NCBI GenBank assembly: GCA_051453625.1 | Contig: JBOZIK010000001.1 | Span: 181,375,303 to 181,401,606, forward strand | DNA: 26,304 bases | Direction of reading: 5' to 3' | Origin: Welwitschia mirabilis | Lineage: Eukaryota > Gnetophyta > Gnetopsida > Welwitschiales | Part shown: one piece after another, positions 12,004-21,540 of the stretch | Position numbering within the stretch: the first letter of the stretch is position 1 | Layout of the letters: every line of letters starts with the position of its first letter | Position numbers and translations under genes: made by a program | Notes under the pieces: generated by a model | Told to the model about the DNA's origin: nothing | Databases searched by the model: none | What the model saw: only the letters and a program-made list of their open reading frames with translations

Positions 12004-12015
12004 TGGTATTAGAGT
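12004..12015 (+). promoter_or_regulatory. Primer-binding site, initiator tRNA-Met
   Basis: tggtattagagt matches the plant copia PBS TGGTATCAGAGC at 10 of 12 positions, both changes being C to T. It is three bases after the 5' LTR end. It primes minus-strand cDNA synthesis in an active element. Confidence 0.85.
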
Positions 12016-12056
12016 GGATACTTATGAAAAGGTATAATAACATTAAGTGAACTATA

Positions 12057-12960
12057 ATGGAGGGGTTCTTAACCATTAAACATTCATTCTTTAATTATAA
12101 CAATTATTCCTATTAAAATATGGACAAATAAGTATGCTTAAAATCTCTTAAGTATGAAGCGTGAGAAGTAATACAATACATATACTCAATGGCCATTGAA
12201 ACAACCAAAACTATAGGTATATGCATTACCAAACTAAAGGATAGAAAAACCTATAGAGATGAAGAAAATAAGACACATATGTTTGATGCAAAAACAAAAA
12301 CTTTATTACATAATGATCTTTTAACAAAGGAATATAATAAATTAGTAGTCATAATAATGTAAAGGAAGTTTAGAATGTTTTAAAATACAATCATGAATTT
12401 GCATCAGTAGTTAATTAATCTAAGTTATTGATGTTAAGAAATTAGTTTGAGAATCTAAAGATGTATAAACATGAAAGAACACATGCAAACTTCAATAGAT
12501 TAAGTAACATTATGAATGACATCCATGGAATTGGTGGAGATCTACCAAAGAAGAAGGTAATCCAAAAGATTATAATGAAGTTCAAATAACTATAGAATGT
12601 TTTAATAACATATGAGATAAATCTAATTGAATATGGATTCTTAATAGGGAATGATATACATCTTAAAATTAATAACACATTAAGGTATCATAGTGAAGGA
12701 AGATCTATAATGACTATAGATAATAAGTTAGATCATAATGATAAAGATGAACTCATACTAATCTTTAAAAGAGTAAAATTTCTATTATGTATAAGAAACA
12801 AGGGAAGAGAAGACCAATCAAGAACAAAAAGCCTATAAGTAAAGGTAAGAACATTGAGTTCTCCAAAATTGATTTTCCAAATATAGAACATTAGAATTAT
12901 AACAATAAAGGATAACTTGCAATATATTATCCAAGTACTAATAAAATGTATAAAAACATG
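12057..12960 (+). pseudogene. Copia gag (capsid/nucleocapsid) remnant
   Basis: An ATG at 12057, about 40 bp after the PBS, starts the frame. It can be followed through in-frame stops, with a TGA at 12162 where the family has the Trp of DLWxxI, to a TAA near 12358. Recognisable parts are FFNYNNYSY (family F-x-G-x-N-Y-x-x-W), EENKTHMFDAKTKTLLHNDL and TKEYNKL, matching the alpha-helical plant copia gag. After frameshifts, NFNRLSNIMNDIHGIGGDLP and KKKVIQKIM (about 12490-12575) match the RF-x-x-I-N-x-L-x-x-L-G segment. ELILIFKRVKFLL (about 12750-12785) matches the Sirevirus L-I-x-R-x-F-K-K-F-L motif. A CX2CX4HX4C-like nucleocapsid knuckle survives only faintly near 12890-12940. The protein would form virus-like particles; here it is broken. 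Confidence 0.75.
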
Positions 12961-13689
12961 TAAAAGAAATAATACAAGAAGAAGAAGAAGACCCTTTAAA
13001 TTGGTTGGGATGATTATGATGAGGTTACAAAGGAAGAACTATTTCATAAATAAGAGTATACTTATCCATCATTCATGGTAGTCACCCATAAAACAAAATA
13101 CATAGAGTTCCAGTATCACTACTAGCATGATGACTTAAGTGATGAAGAAGGTAAATTCACACTCTAGAAAGGTATGAATTACTGTTAGAAGAATTCATTA
13201 ATATTTAAAAATTATGTATAGAACTTTTATTATAAGCTAACACATGAAAATATTTCTCTTATAGATAGATTAGTAAACTAACTATTGAGTTGGATAATAT
13301 AAAATAGAAGTTGCAGAATGCAAAGTTCATCAATAAAAGATTCTCACAAGAAAAGAGAATAATCAATATTATTCTTAAAAAAGAAATAAGGCCTAATGAT
13401 AGAACTGGTCTAAGAAAGAACAATGCTTCTACAAATCAACCTCAAAAGGATTTATAAAATTTATCCATATATTAGAGATAGAAATTAAGGTATGAAAATT
13501 TATTACATCTAAATAACATTAGTTTTTAAATTTTCATACCAAAATTATAAAAAAAAATTTCCCATTACATGCTAATCAATACTATTGCACTAATGTTTGT
13601 AAAAGGAAAAGAGACGAGTAAAGAAATCTACATAGGTAAAAACTAATAAGGAGGAGGTTCTAAAGAAAAATGATAGATTTATTTCTTGA

Positions 13690-13983
13690 ATAGCACTCTA
13701 AGCTATAAATAAGAAAATTTGATACATTGAAAGTGGATGCTTTAGATACATGATAAGTAATAAATTACTATTTAATAGTCATGTTGAGTAGGATCATGGA
13801 GCAACATCATTTGGAATTATTATCAAAGTATTAATCAAAGGAATACGTACAATGGAAGGTGGTAACCTCCTAGAGATAAATAGTGTCTTTCATGTGGATG
13901 GTTTAGAGCATGATATTTTTAGTGTAAGTTAATTATATGACTCCATGTTTAATGTAACTTTTAATAAAATGTTATTAAAGACA
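13690..13983 (+). pseudogene. Copia aspartic protease remnant
   Basis: From 13720 one frame covers the whole domain. It reads stop-YIESGCFRYMIGNK where the family has W-Y-x-D-S-G-C-S-x-H-M-T-G-x-K, so the Trp codon is TGA (13720-13722) and the catalytic Asp is Glu (GAA, 13729-13731). Later come LLFNSHVE, a TAG, DHGATSFG, and VFHVDGLEHDIFSVS followed by TAA at 13930-13932, where Sirevirus-type elements have a Gln in L-S-I-S-Q-L. The enzyme would cut the gag-pol polyprotein; it could not work with these stops. Confidence 0.8.
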
Positions 13984-14960
13984 TGACACAAGAAGTTTAG
14001 GCATATGATCATGGAATTAATATAAATGATATCCACCAAACAACTTATAAGATGTATTCCTAAGTCTAAAATCTTTTATCACTGGGTATGTGATGCCTAC
14101 CAAAAGGGAAAATAAATAAGGATAAGACTTTGTAAGAAAAATTCTATTTCCACCTTTTTTCCATTACACTTATTACAATTAGATTTGATAAATCTTAGAA
14201 AAGAAGAGACATTATCTAACTATACTCAATGCATTTTCTAAATCTTCATGGGTATCATTTCTTAGTCATAAGGATGAGGCTCTTAATATTTTTCTTAAAT
14301 TACATAATACATTCAAAAATGAAAGATGATACCACATTTAGATAATCAAAAGTAATAATAGTGGAGAATTTAAGAATGATCAATTTAGGTAATTTTGTGA
14401 ATAACATGGGATTTACCATTCGTTTTTAGCACTAAGGATACCATAGAAAATGGAATAGTAGAGTGAAAAAAATTAATAACTAAGTGAAATAACTAGAAGA
14501 ATATGCATGATTAAAAGGTAGCATACCATTTTTCAGTAGAAGGAGTGAATACTAAATGTTATATATTAAAAAAAGTATTGGCAAGAAGTTTATGAAAGAT
14601 ACTTATGAGCTATGACATGGTAAAAAACCTTTTATACATTATTTTTACATCTTTGAATCTAAATGTTTTACTTTAGCTAAGAATAAACAACTAAAAAAAT
14701 TTAATTCCAAGGCTAATGAAAGGATATTTATTGGTTATTCTATAGTTATCAAGGCTTATGAAGTATTTAGCAAATGCACACTAACTATATAAAGATTTAC
14801 TAACATAAAAGTAAATGTTACTAGTGTTGGATGATGATGAAGAAGAGATTGAAAGGAAGCAGTACAATTTAGAGAAAGAATTTGAATTAAACAAAGATGT
14901 CAAGAGCTATGATGAACAAGATGTACAAAGATATCAAAAGAGAAGATAAGTAGAGATATC
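13984..14960 (+). pseudogene. Copia integrase remnant
   Basis: The protease frame runs straight on. TGA at 13984-13986 replaces the Trp of W-H-K-R-L-G-H, and the next codons give HKKFRH. The zinc-binding CDAC reads CDAY (TAC, 14098-14100), and QKGKQ ends in TAA at 14113-14115. In the core, WVSFLSHKDEALNIFLKLHN and SGEFKNDQF (family R-S-D-x-G-G-E-F) are clear. The VERKN-like block keeps the catalytic Glu (GAG 14461-14463) but has TGA for Arg right after. The C-terminal part reads YEL-stop-HGKKP (TGA 14613-14615 for Trp), then YFYIFESKCFTLAKN, KKFNSKANERIFIGYS and KAYEVFSK, the typical plant copia GKKP/F-G/GYS region. It would insert the cDNA into the host genome. It is dead because of many stops and at least one frameshift near 14442. 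Confidence 0.85.
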
Positions 14961-15029
14961 ACATTCCCAAGGGGATATAATTAAGATCTTGTATAAAGTA
15001 TTAAAGACTAGAATATTAATAGAATAAGT

Positions 15030-15960
15030 CTATGGATATGCATCTTATATTTCCTAAGTAATATCTAAAAACTTAAAGCTAAAAATGGTAAAACCTAGAT
15101 GTTGACAATATAAGAAGAACTAAACCAATTTTAGAGATTCGATGCATAGGAGCTAGAAACTAAAGAATCAAATAGACTAATAATGAGCATAAAATTGATG
15201 TTCAAAAATAAGATAATGGTTTCTTAGAAATAAGATAGATGAAAATGAAAATATTATCAAAATGATCTTAGAAATAAGACAAATGAAAATGGAAATGTTA
15301 TCAAAAAAAATCATGTTTTATTATAAAATGATAAAATAATAGGAATGAAGTGATTTTGAAGAGACATTTTCTTCATTTATAAGGATAGTATCAATAATAA
15401 TGATAATGGCATTTACATGTTAAAAATAATTCACTTTGTATCAAATTAATGTCAAGCGTACACTTCTAAATGGGGTGATTCAAGAATAGGTATATGTTAA
15501 ATAAATTGAATATTTTAATAATATACATAAAAGAAATTATGTTTAAAAGTTAAGTAAATCCCTTTATAGACTAAACTAGACAACTAGATCATAGTATGAA
15601 TTCCTTTCAACATACCTCATAGATAATGAATTTAATAGAGGTACATTAGATGTAACTCTATTTTTAAAAAATATTAATAAGATATTATAGCTATTTAAAT
15701 TTATGAAAATGATATTATATTTAATGTCACTAATAATTACCTATAAAATATGTTAGCAGGGAGTTCAAGATGATTATGATTAGAGCAATGGACAGCTTTC
15801 TTGGTTTGTAATTCACACAACACAAAGAAAATATTTTTATTTCTTAATAAAGGTATATAGAAATTTACTAGACAAACATAAGTTATAGCATGTAAATCCT
15901 AACGAAACCCTCATGAGATCAAAAATAAAGCTAAACAAAGATGAACTTCATAAAAAAAGA
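15030..15960 (+). pseudogene. Copia reverse transcriptase remnant
   Basis: It starts with YASYIS-x-VISKNLKLKM, then TAG (15096-15098) for Trp, MLTI, TAA (15111-15113) for Gln, and EELNQF (family W-x-x-A-M-x-E-E-L-x-x-F). After a 44-bp tandem duplication at 15224-15311 in the R-N-K-x-D-E-N-G segment come DFEETFSSFIRIVSII and YQINVKRTLLNGVIQE. The first catalytic Asp of Q-M-D-V-K-x-A-F-L-N-G is Asn here (AAT 15448-15450). The YVDD box reads YEND (15702-15713) in the context I-Y-E-N-D-I-I-F. DSFLGL near 15790 matches the FFLGL segment. Both active-site changes and the stops abolish activity. Confidence 0.85.
15224..15311 (+). repeat. 44-bp tandem duplication within RT
   Basis: 15224-15267 and 15268-15311 are two imperfect copies (both start ttagaaataaga and continue atgaaaatg.aaat.ttatcaaaa). 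In intact elements this coding segment occurs once, so the second copy is a post-insertion duplication. It has since diverged at several positions. Confidence 0.8.
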
Positions 15961-16545
15961 CATATAGATATATGATCAGAAGTTTATTATATCTTTCTTA
16001 TTCTAGATCTAATATAATGCGTAGTTTTAATATTTGTACCTAGTACTAGAGTAATCCTAAGGAATATCATCTAAAGTTAGTTAAATGATTTTTTTTCATT
16101 ACTTAATAAGTACTATTAACTAGAGCCTTTAGTACTCTAAAGGATCTTAGATTGATCTTATTGGGCATTATTATTCAGATTGGGTAGGTTGCAAAGATGA
16201 TATAAGAAGCATAAGTAGTTACTATTATTTTTTTAGGTTAAAACTTAGTGGTATGACATAAATAAAACTCTCCTATTATTCACTCTTAAGGATTTTAGAG
16301 TAATAACATAATATGTTCTTGTACATTATGAGAACAAAAGTTCCATTAACATATTAAAGATTTCCACTCAATACTAAAGAGCTAAGAATATAAAAATATG
16401 TTATCATTTCCTTCATAAGAATGTCTAAGATGGAAATATTAAACTAAAGTATGTTAAGATAAAATATCAACTAGTAAACATCTTTAGCAAATCATTAGAT
16501 AAACCAACATTTAATAAGTTGTAAAGATACTTGAGGATTGGGTAA
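15960..16545 (+). pseudogene. Copia RNase H remnant
   Basis: SKSLLYLSYSRSNIM matches Y-R-x-x-x-G-S-L-x-Y-L-x-x-x-R-P-D-I. SNPKEYHLKLVK matches the N-P-K-x-S-H-x-x-A-V-K motif before the domain. IDLIGHYYSDWVGCKDDIRS is the D-x-x-G-Y-S-D-A-D-W-A-G-C...R-K-S motif, with the Ser-Asp-Trp core kept. NIKICYHFLHKNV and LVNIFSKSLDKPTF at about 16480-16515 match H-I-x-x-R-x-H-F-x-R-D and A-D-I-F-T-K-x-L. The polyprotein ends near 16545. It would remove the RNA strand during reverse transcription; frameshifts and stops make it inactive. Confidence 0.8.
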
Positions 16546-16867
16546 TGCTTAATCAGTTAAGCTAATAGATATGTACATTTTTCTTAAATCTAAATAATTA
16601 ATAACATAAGTATTTATTTTTATATATTTTGTATGCATTACTAGTATGTAATCTCAATTGCAATAGGTTATTTCTTTTACACAATATCTCTAAATCATCA
16701 TTTCTACTTCATTTAGGTTAGATGATTTTCATACATGATCCATAATTGATAAGTATGTAAAGCGGATGGTTAATGAGGGGAAGGAACCCCTTTCATAATT
16801 AAAATATATGGGAACATTAGTGATTAAAAGCAGTGAGAAGTAGAATAGTAACAATGGAATAGAATAA

Positions 16868-17097
16868 GATGAGGAATAACCTCCAAGAGATATAAAGTAT
16901 GATTAAAAATTTGAAGAAGATTCTTCTTCTATACTAAGGTATACCATCAAAGAAAGATAGGGAGTGATAAAGGAGTCTTCTAGTGAATTAGTTGTAGCTT
17001 TTAGAGTTACAAGTCCTTAGAAGTTAAGAATGTGGAGGAAACAAATAATCATTAATGAAGCCATATTCATATATTCCTTGATCACTAGTGAAAGTAC
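16868..17097 (+). pseudogene. Possible third-ORF (env-like position) remnant
   Basis: About 1.2 kb lies between the pol end and the polypurine tract. Within it one frame reads DEE-stop-PPRDIKYD-stop-KFEEDSSSILRYTIKER, then after a stop GVIKESSSELVVAFRVTSP and, after another, KLRMWRKQIIINEAIFIYSL. Acidic Ser-rich runs and the low stop density suggest an old coding region. SIRE/Maximus-type Sireviruses may carry an extra ORF exactly here. I do not recognise the sequence itself; chance openness is a real alternative. Confidence 0.3.
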
Positions 17098-17766
17098 CAA
17101 TAATACCATTAAATTTTGTTTAAAATATAACATCCATTTTGTTTGATACTTTAATCACTTTACAATCATACTCTAGAATGGAATAAAAAGTAGGATAGAC
17201 ACAAAAACAAAGGCAATACATTTCTAGCACTAGTTCCTATAAGGAAATTTCCTACTCTTATGGTATTTATTAGGGATCTTTCTCCAAATAGTATGGTGGT
17301 ATGGATGATAATGATAATAACCATCATTTTAGTGAATCATTAGATTTAAACGCATCTCCTACTCGCTAGTGCTTTAATGATATCCAAAAAGGATAAGAGA
17401 AAAAATCAATTTATTAGGTAAAGGAGATAGAAATAGAGGGAGAAATAAATTTCAATAAACATGGAGTGAAGTTGAAGTGGAAACATCCTTATATGCTTGT
17501 TATGGAAATAACATTTAGAAATATGTTATTTCTTTATATTGTGTTGTCATTTTTTCATTATAATATATATTTACATTCCATTATAGTTCTTTGTATTATG
17601 CATTACATATTTTTTATGTAAAATTTTTAAGTTGCAAATTCATAAAACATGTTTTTTAATTTAAAGTGGTTTTTATTAATTAAATTATTAATTAAAGATT
17701 TAGCATCTCTTACTCAATGACAAATTTACTTCTTTGATGTTAAAGTCTAATATTAGTTATTTTATG

Positions 17767-17850
17767 TAGTGATGTCTGAAACTTGGTAAATTATTTTTAG
17801 TATTCATTCTCAAACTTTAAAAATAATTTACCAAGTTTCAGACATCACTA
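17767..17850. repeat. Perfect 33-bp inverted repeat (hairpin), 18-bp loop
   Basis: The left arm 17767-17799 (starts tagtgatgtctgaaacttgg) is the exact reverse complement of the right arm 17818-17850 (ends ccaagtttcagacatcacta). The loop 17800-17817 is gtattcattctcaaactt. The right arm touches the polypurine tract. The arms have no mismatch, although the surrounding element is heavily diverged. Confidence 0.95.
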
Positions 17851-17859
17851 AAAAGGGAG
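17850..17859 (+). promoter_or_regulatory. Polypurine tract
   Basis: aaaaagggag directly precedes the 3' LTR. It is the plus-strand primer site of LTR retrotransposons. The first A is shared with the end of the hairpin arm. Confidence 0.75.
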
Positions 17860-19360
17860 TTATTATTGATCTCACTAGTTTTGATGTACTAGAAGTATCA
17901 ATTATAGTATTACATGTGTGTAATTTTAAGACAATGAAAGATCATCAAAGTTGATTATAAACATCTACACTACATGAAGATATATATACAAAGTATAGAT
18001 ATTTACATATTATGAAGATGTTTATAGATGTTGAAGATGTCTCAAATGAATTATAAAAACTTCATAGGAGATGTCACTAAAAGAAGAGGACATCCAACTA
18101 AACTAAGGAACTAATAGAGTTCTAGTAATAATTAAAGACATCTATAGGATCTAAAGATTTTTAACTAGTTTAAAGACATCTACACAAAATTAACAATTGA
18201 AAATAAAGTAAAGACATCTACATTATAATAAGATGCATATACCACTTGTACATTTCTACAACATCTAAATATAACTATAGTGAAAAATTAAAAGAGCTAT
18301 TACAAACATAAAATCTAATTATTTGCATAATGTTCAAGATATTTTGATGTTGAACTTAGTTATTTTTAATGTTGTCTAAGTTTTTCTACATCTTTAATCT
18401 AAATGTTTTAGATATTTCCCAAGTTAATTAAATAAAAATAAACAAAGAAGATAAATTACACTTAAAAAAATGACTAATGATTATTGATGAAAACAATCTA
18501 ACATAATAAGTAATACCAATAGACTATATTGCGTTTTTCTCTTAAACAATCCTTTTTGATAGATTGGATAAAACATTTTCATATAAAGAGTAATTGCACT
18601 CATCAAATGAAATGGTAAAGCAAAAGGATATAATGTAGAAAAATAATGTCATCGAATAGGAAATCAATTGTTTAATCATTCTTTAAAAAGATATTCTACA
18701 ATAGCTACATCATAAACGTCTAATTTGAGATATATTTTTCTTTCTCCTTTTTTATATCTTAAGTAAGCACATATTAATTATTGAACTATCTTATATATCT
18801 TCAATATAGCTTCCTTCTTATATAAATATATTGTACTATATCTATGAAAATCTAATTTTATTAGAATATACATTAGTTTAATGTGTGGTTATTATTCTAT
18901 ATTAGACCATGTAGGGATATGTGTTATTAGGTCCTTTTAAGGATTTAAAGTTGTAATTGTGGCTTTTGAGGATTTCTGTCTACTCTTATAACAGATACTA
19001 TTTAGTTAAAAGGTTTCTGATGAGCCTAAAATCACTATTTGATTATATGATTAGTGGTAATATTAAAGCCACTAATCGATTATATGATTAGTGATAAGAA
19101 TGAAACCATAGTCTATTATAAGGTTAGTGGTAACCCTTAGACCATACTTTAAAAAAAGGAACATGATTTAGAGGTGTGCAAGGTTCAACCCTCTACATGT
19201 AGAATAGATAGATTAGAAAACCATGTTATCTGATAAGATTTTTCATTTCTAATTTTTTTAATTTTCATATTATCTATTTTTATTTACTGAATTTCATGTT
19301 GAGCATAAAATTTTTGTTGGTCACTCATTCATCCCTTCTTTTTAATTTAAACAATCTACA
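17860..19360 (+). repeat. 3' LTR of the Sirevirus-like copia
   Basis: It starts right after the polypurine tract (ttattattgatct, with the terminal TG lost) and ends acaatctaca, a CA end. It aligns over its whole length with 10520-12000. The length of 1501 bp compares with 1481 bp for the 5' LTR. It carries repeated gaagatgt/acatctac motifs in the first third and 37-bp tandem repeats at 19033-19136. Confidence 0.85.
19033..19136 (+). repeat. 37-bp tandem repeat in 3' LTR, about 2.8 copies
   Basis: Units start at 19033 (cactatttgattatatgatt), 19070 (cactaatcgattatatgatt) and 19107 (catagtctattataagg, shorter). Each has a gattagtgg-type core. Gattagtgg (19049-19057) and ccactaatc (19069-19077) also form an inverted repeat between units 1 and 2. 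Confidence 0.8.
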
Positions 19361-21540
19361 TATCAAAATCCTAAGTTATTAACCTTATTTATATTATTTT
19401 ATAATAATTTACTAAATAATATCCATGACAAGATTTATGATACCTTAAGATCTAGTGAAGTAAGAGGAAGTGCCATAGCCATGGTAGTAACTTGATATTT
19501 TGAGATTAATTAATGATAAAGACCTAATTCATACATTTTCATGGAAATTATTGTGAAGTAATAAATGTATTTTAAAGTCCATAGGATGAGAACATTACTA
19601 TGAAAAAGGAGAATGTTAAATTTGTTGCATAATTTCAAGATTAGTCCATCATATCTTAAGGTTTATGTCTCATGTTATAAAGTGTGCACATATATTTAAA
19701 CATTAGTGCATCTATTATTTTAAGATTAAATCTAATGTAAGAATTCAAGATTATAAATGGCTATCTTATTTTAATATCCTATAAAATACATGAATATGTG
19801 GCTAAATATATGTTTAATACTAAACTAGTAAGATATTCACTGCTATAAAAGTTATAATAGATTATAATCAAAATCATTTTTATATAAGACACATGCATGT
19901 ATAAATCTAAAAGAGTATTAAATGTACCAAATATAAAGTTATATGCTCTATTATAATATATAGCAAGTACTTCTATAATTATGTGTAAAGTACTCATGGA
20001 TTCAATTCCTAATATCTTTATCTTTAAAAAACATTTAGCCATGAATAGAATATTTATGCTATCATAGAAAATAGAAATTACTTCTGCATACACATAAGGA
20101 TTGTGCTTGAGGAGTGGTTTTCACATCTAATATGTGAATACTTTTACAATTGGATTTCTCAAGGATCTAAATTTGTCAACTTATATACCTCTTTATTTAA
20201 GAATTATTTTGGTCTTAAACTCATTTTTAAATTTTATCTTATGTTTGCTTAACATTCTTATGCAAGTATCAACATCTCTAATTCTAGATGAATCTAATGC
20301 CTCCCCTTCTAAAGAATGTAACATATGAAACTTTTTCTCTTATTCTAGGTGGCATGATTTTCACTTAAACATTGAGCATTAATGCATGTGGAAAAAAAAG
20401 CGACATAGGTATGAGAGGATGCACACTCCTAAAGATTAATATAAAATGGATTTAAGGAGTTCCACATAGGATGACTTACTTTTAATTTAATCAAATAAGT
20501 AGAAAGGCTGATCAAGGATTTAATAAAGATGAAAATTTACCAAACACATTTTGATACATAGTTAGTATGTTAATTATATAAGTAAGAATTAAATATAAAT
20601 GGAATTAGTTAATATGTGAATAATTATGTGAAAATGACAAAAGATGAATCTAATAAAATAGATATAAAGAAAAAATAAACTCATGAAATGTAATTTAAAT
20701 ACTCAATTTTGAATAAAGCATTAAAAAACCTAGCCATTAGTTAATATAAGAAAAAGACTTTTAGTTAGTTAGATTTGTATCATATTTTGGCTAACTTAGC
20801 ACAGATTTTATAATGAAGATGAAAAATATATATTTTCTAATCAATTTTAATTGATAAAATTCATCATTAAATGAAGAATACTAAAAATAAGAGGGTATGT
20901 AGGAAAATGAAATATATATCTAATCTTTTATGAAACATATAACTAAAAGATCACTTTTGAAGCACTTACATGATTGTAAAATCTTGGAAATAATGTAAAA
21001 AGGTAGAAGAATTCAATTGAATAATAAGAAGCATTACTACGAGTAATGAGGAATAACCAAAAGTAAGTCAATTTCTTATCTATTTATATTTTCTTAAAAA
21101 TATAACTAGTGGTTAACACCCAACATTAGGCAATCAATTATTTCAAATAATTTTAAGATACAAGAAGTTAAATAGCTAAGAAAAATGATTTAATAATGGA
21201 ATACAATTAAAAGAAAGAAGATAAATCATCTATAAAATGGAATAAACTTATTGAAATATTGATATGTCTTTAACTAGCTAAATAAAAAGGAGTCAATCAT
21301 GGAGATAGTTTTACTCAACTAATAAATGCTTAGGTAAAAAATTTATTTAGAAGTTAAGAATAAGAAAATAAATAAATAAGAATGTAAAACAATGAAATTT
21401 AAAACAAGAAAAATAATGGATGCTATATGTGAATAAGGAAAAGAAAATGTTCAAGAATAAAGTTAAAGGCTAAGACACATCTAGAGGGACATAAATCAAT
21501 CCTAGAATCAAGGCTTGATTAGAATATTAGCTAGTTAGTA
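19361..21540. other. 2.2 kb without recognisable gene
   Basis: No conserved domain was recognised on either strand. The longest open stretches are a 104-codon minus ORF at 19779-20093 and a 64-codon plus ORF at 20134-20328. Minus-strand translation from about 20320 to 19780 is open apart from a few stops near 20190 and 20120, and contains DVDTCIRMLSKHKIKFKNEF and NPYVYAEVISIFYDSINILF. These look somewhat protein-like but match nothing I know. In DNA this A+T-rich one ORF of this length in 26 kb is close to chance expectation. From about 20400 to 21540 only A+T-rich sequence is seen. Confidence 0.4.

Larger units (their letters stand above)
10520..19360 (+). mobile_element. Complete, dead Ty1/copia element of Sirevirus (SIRE/Maximus) type
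   Basis: All parts are present in order: 5' LTR (10520-12000), PBS, gag, protease, integrase, RT, RNase H, a non-pol 3' region, a polypurine tract and a 3' LTR (17860-19360). The total is about 8.84 kb. Integrase before RT defines Copia. The gag and protease patterns, the long LTRs and about 1.2 kb of extra sequence between pol and the 3' LTR suggest the Sirevirus lineage. The two LTRs are clearly homologous along their length but diverged: a hand alignment of 11776-11838 with 19132-19194 shows about 15 differences in about 62 positions, mostly transitions. No target-site duplication is left (ggatg before, tatca after). Every coding domain has stops and frameshifts, so it cannot move by itself. 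Confidence 0.85.

Noticed and set aside
12442-12678. 78-codon minus-strand ORF
   Set aside because: It is the antisense shadow of the gag remnant, whose plus-strand translation matches the family.
10515-19365. Target-site duplication around the copia at 10520-19360
   Set aside because: The five bases before (ggatg) and after (tatca) do not match; the duplication has either decayed or the ends are a few bases off.
20134-20328. 64-codon plus-strand ORF as a small membrane protein
   Set aside because: Hydrophobicity follows from T-rich codons; no start context, no homology recognised, and it overlaps a more open minus frame.
20840-20855. atcaattttaattgat palindrome
   Set aside because: Short A+T palindromes of this size are expected by chance in this composition.
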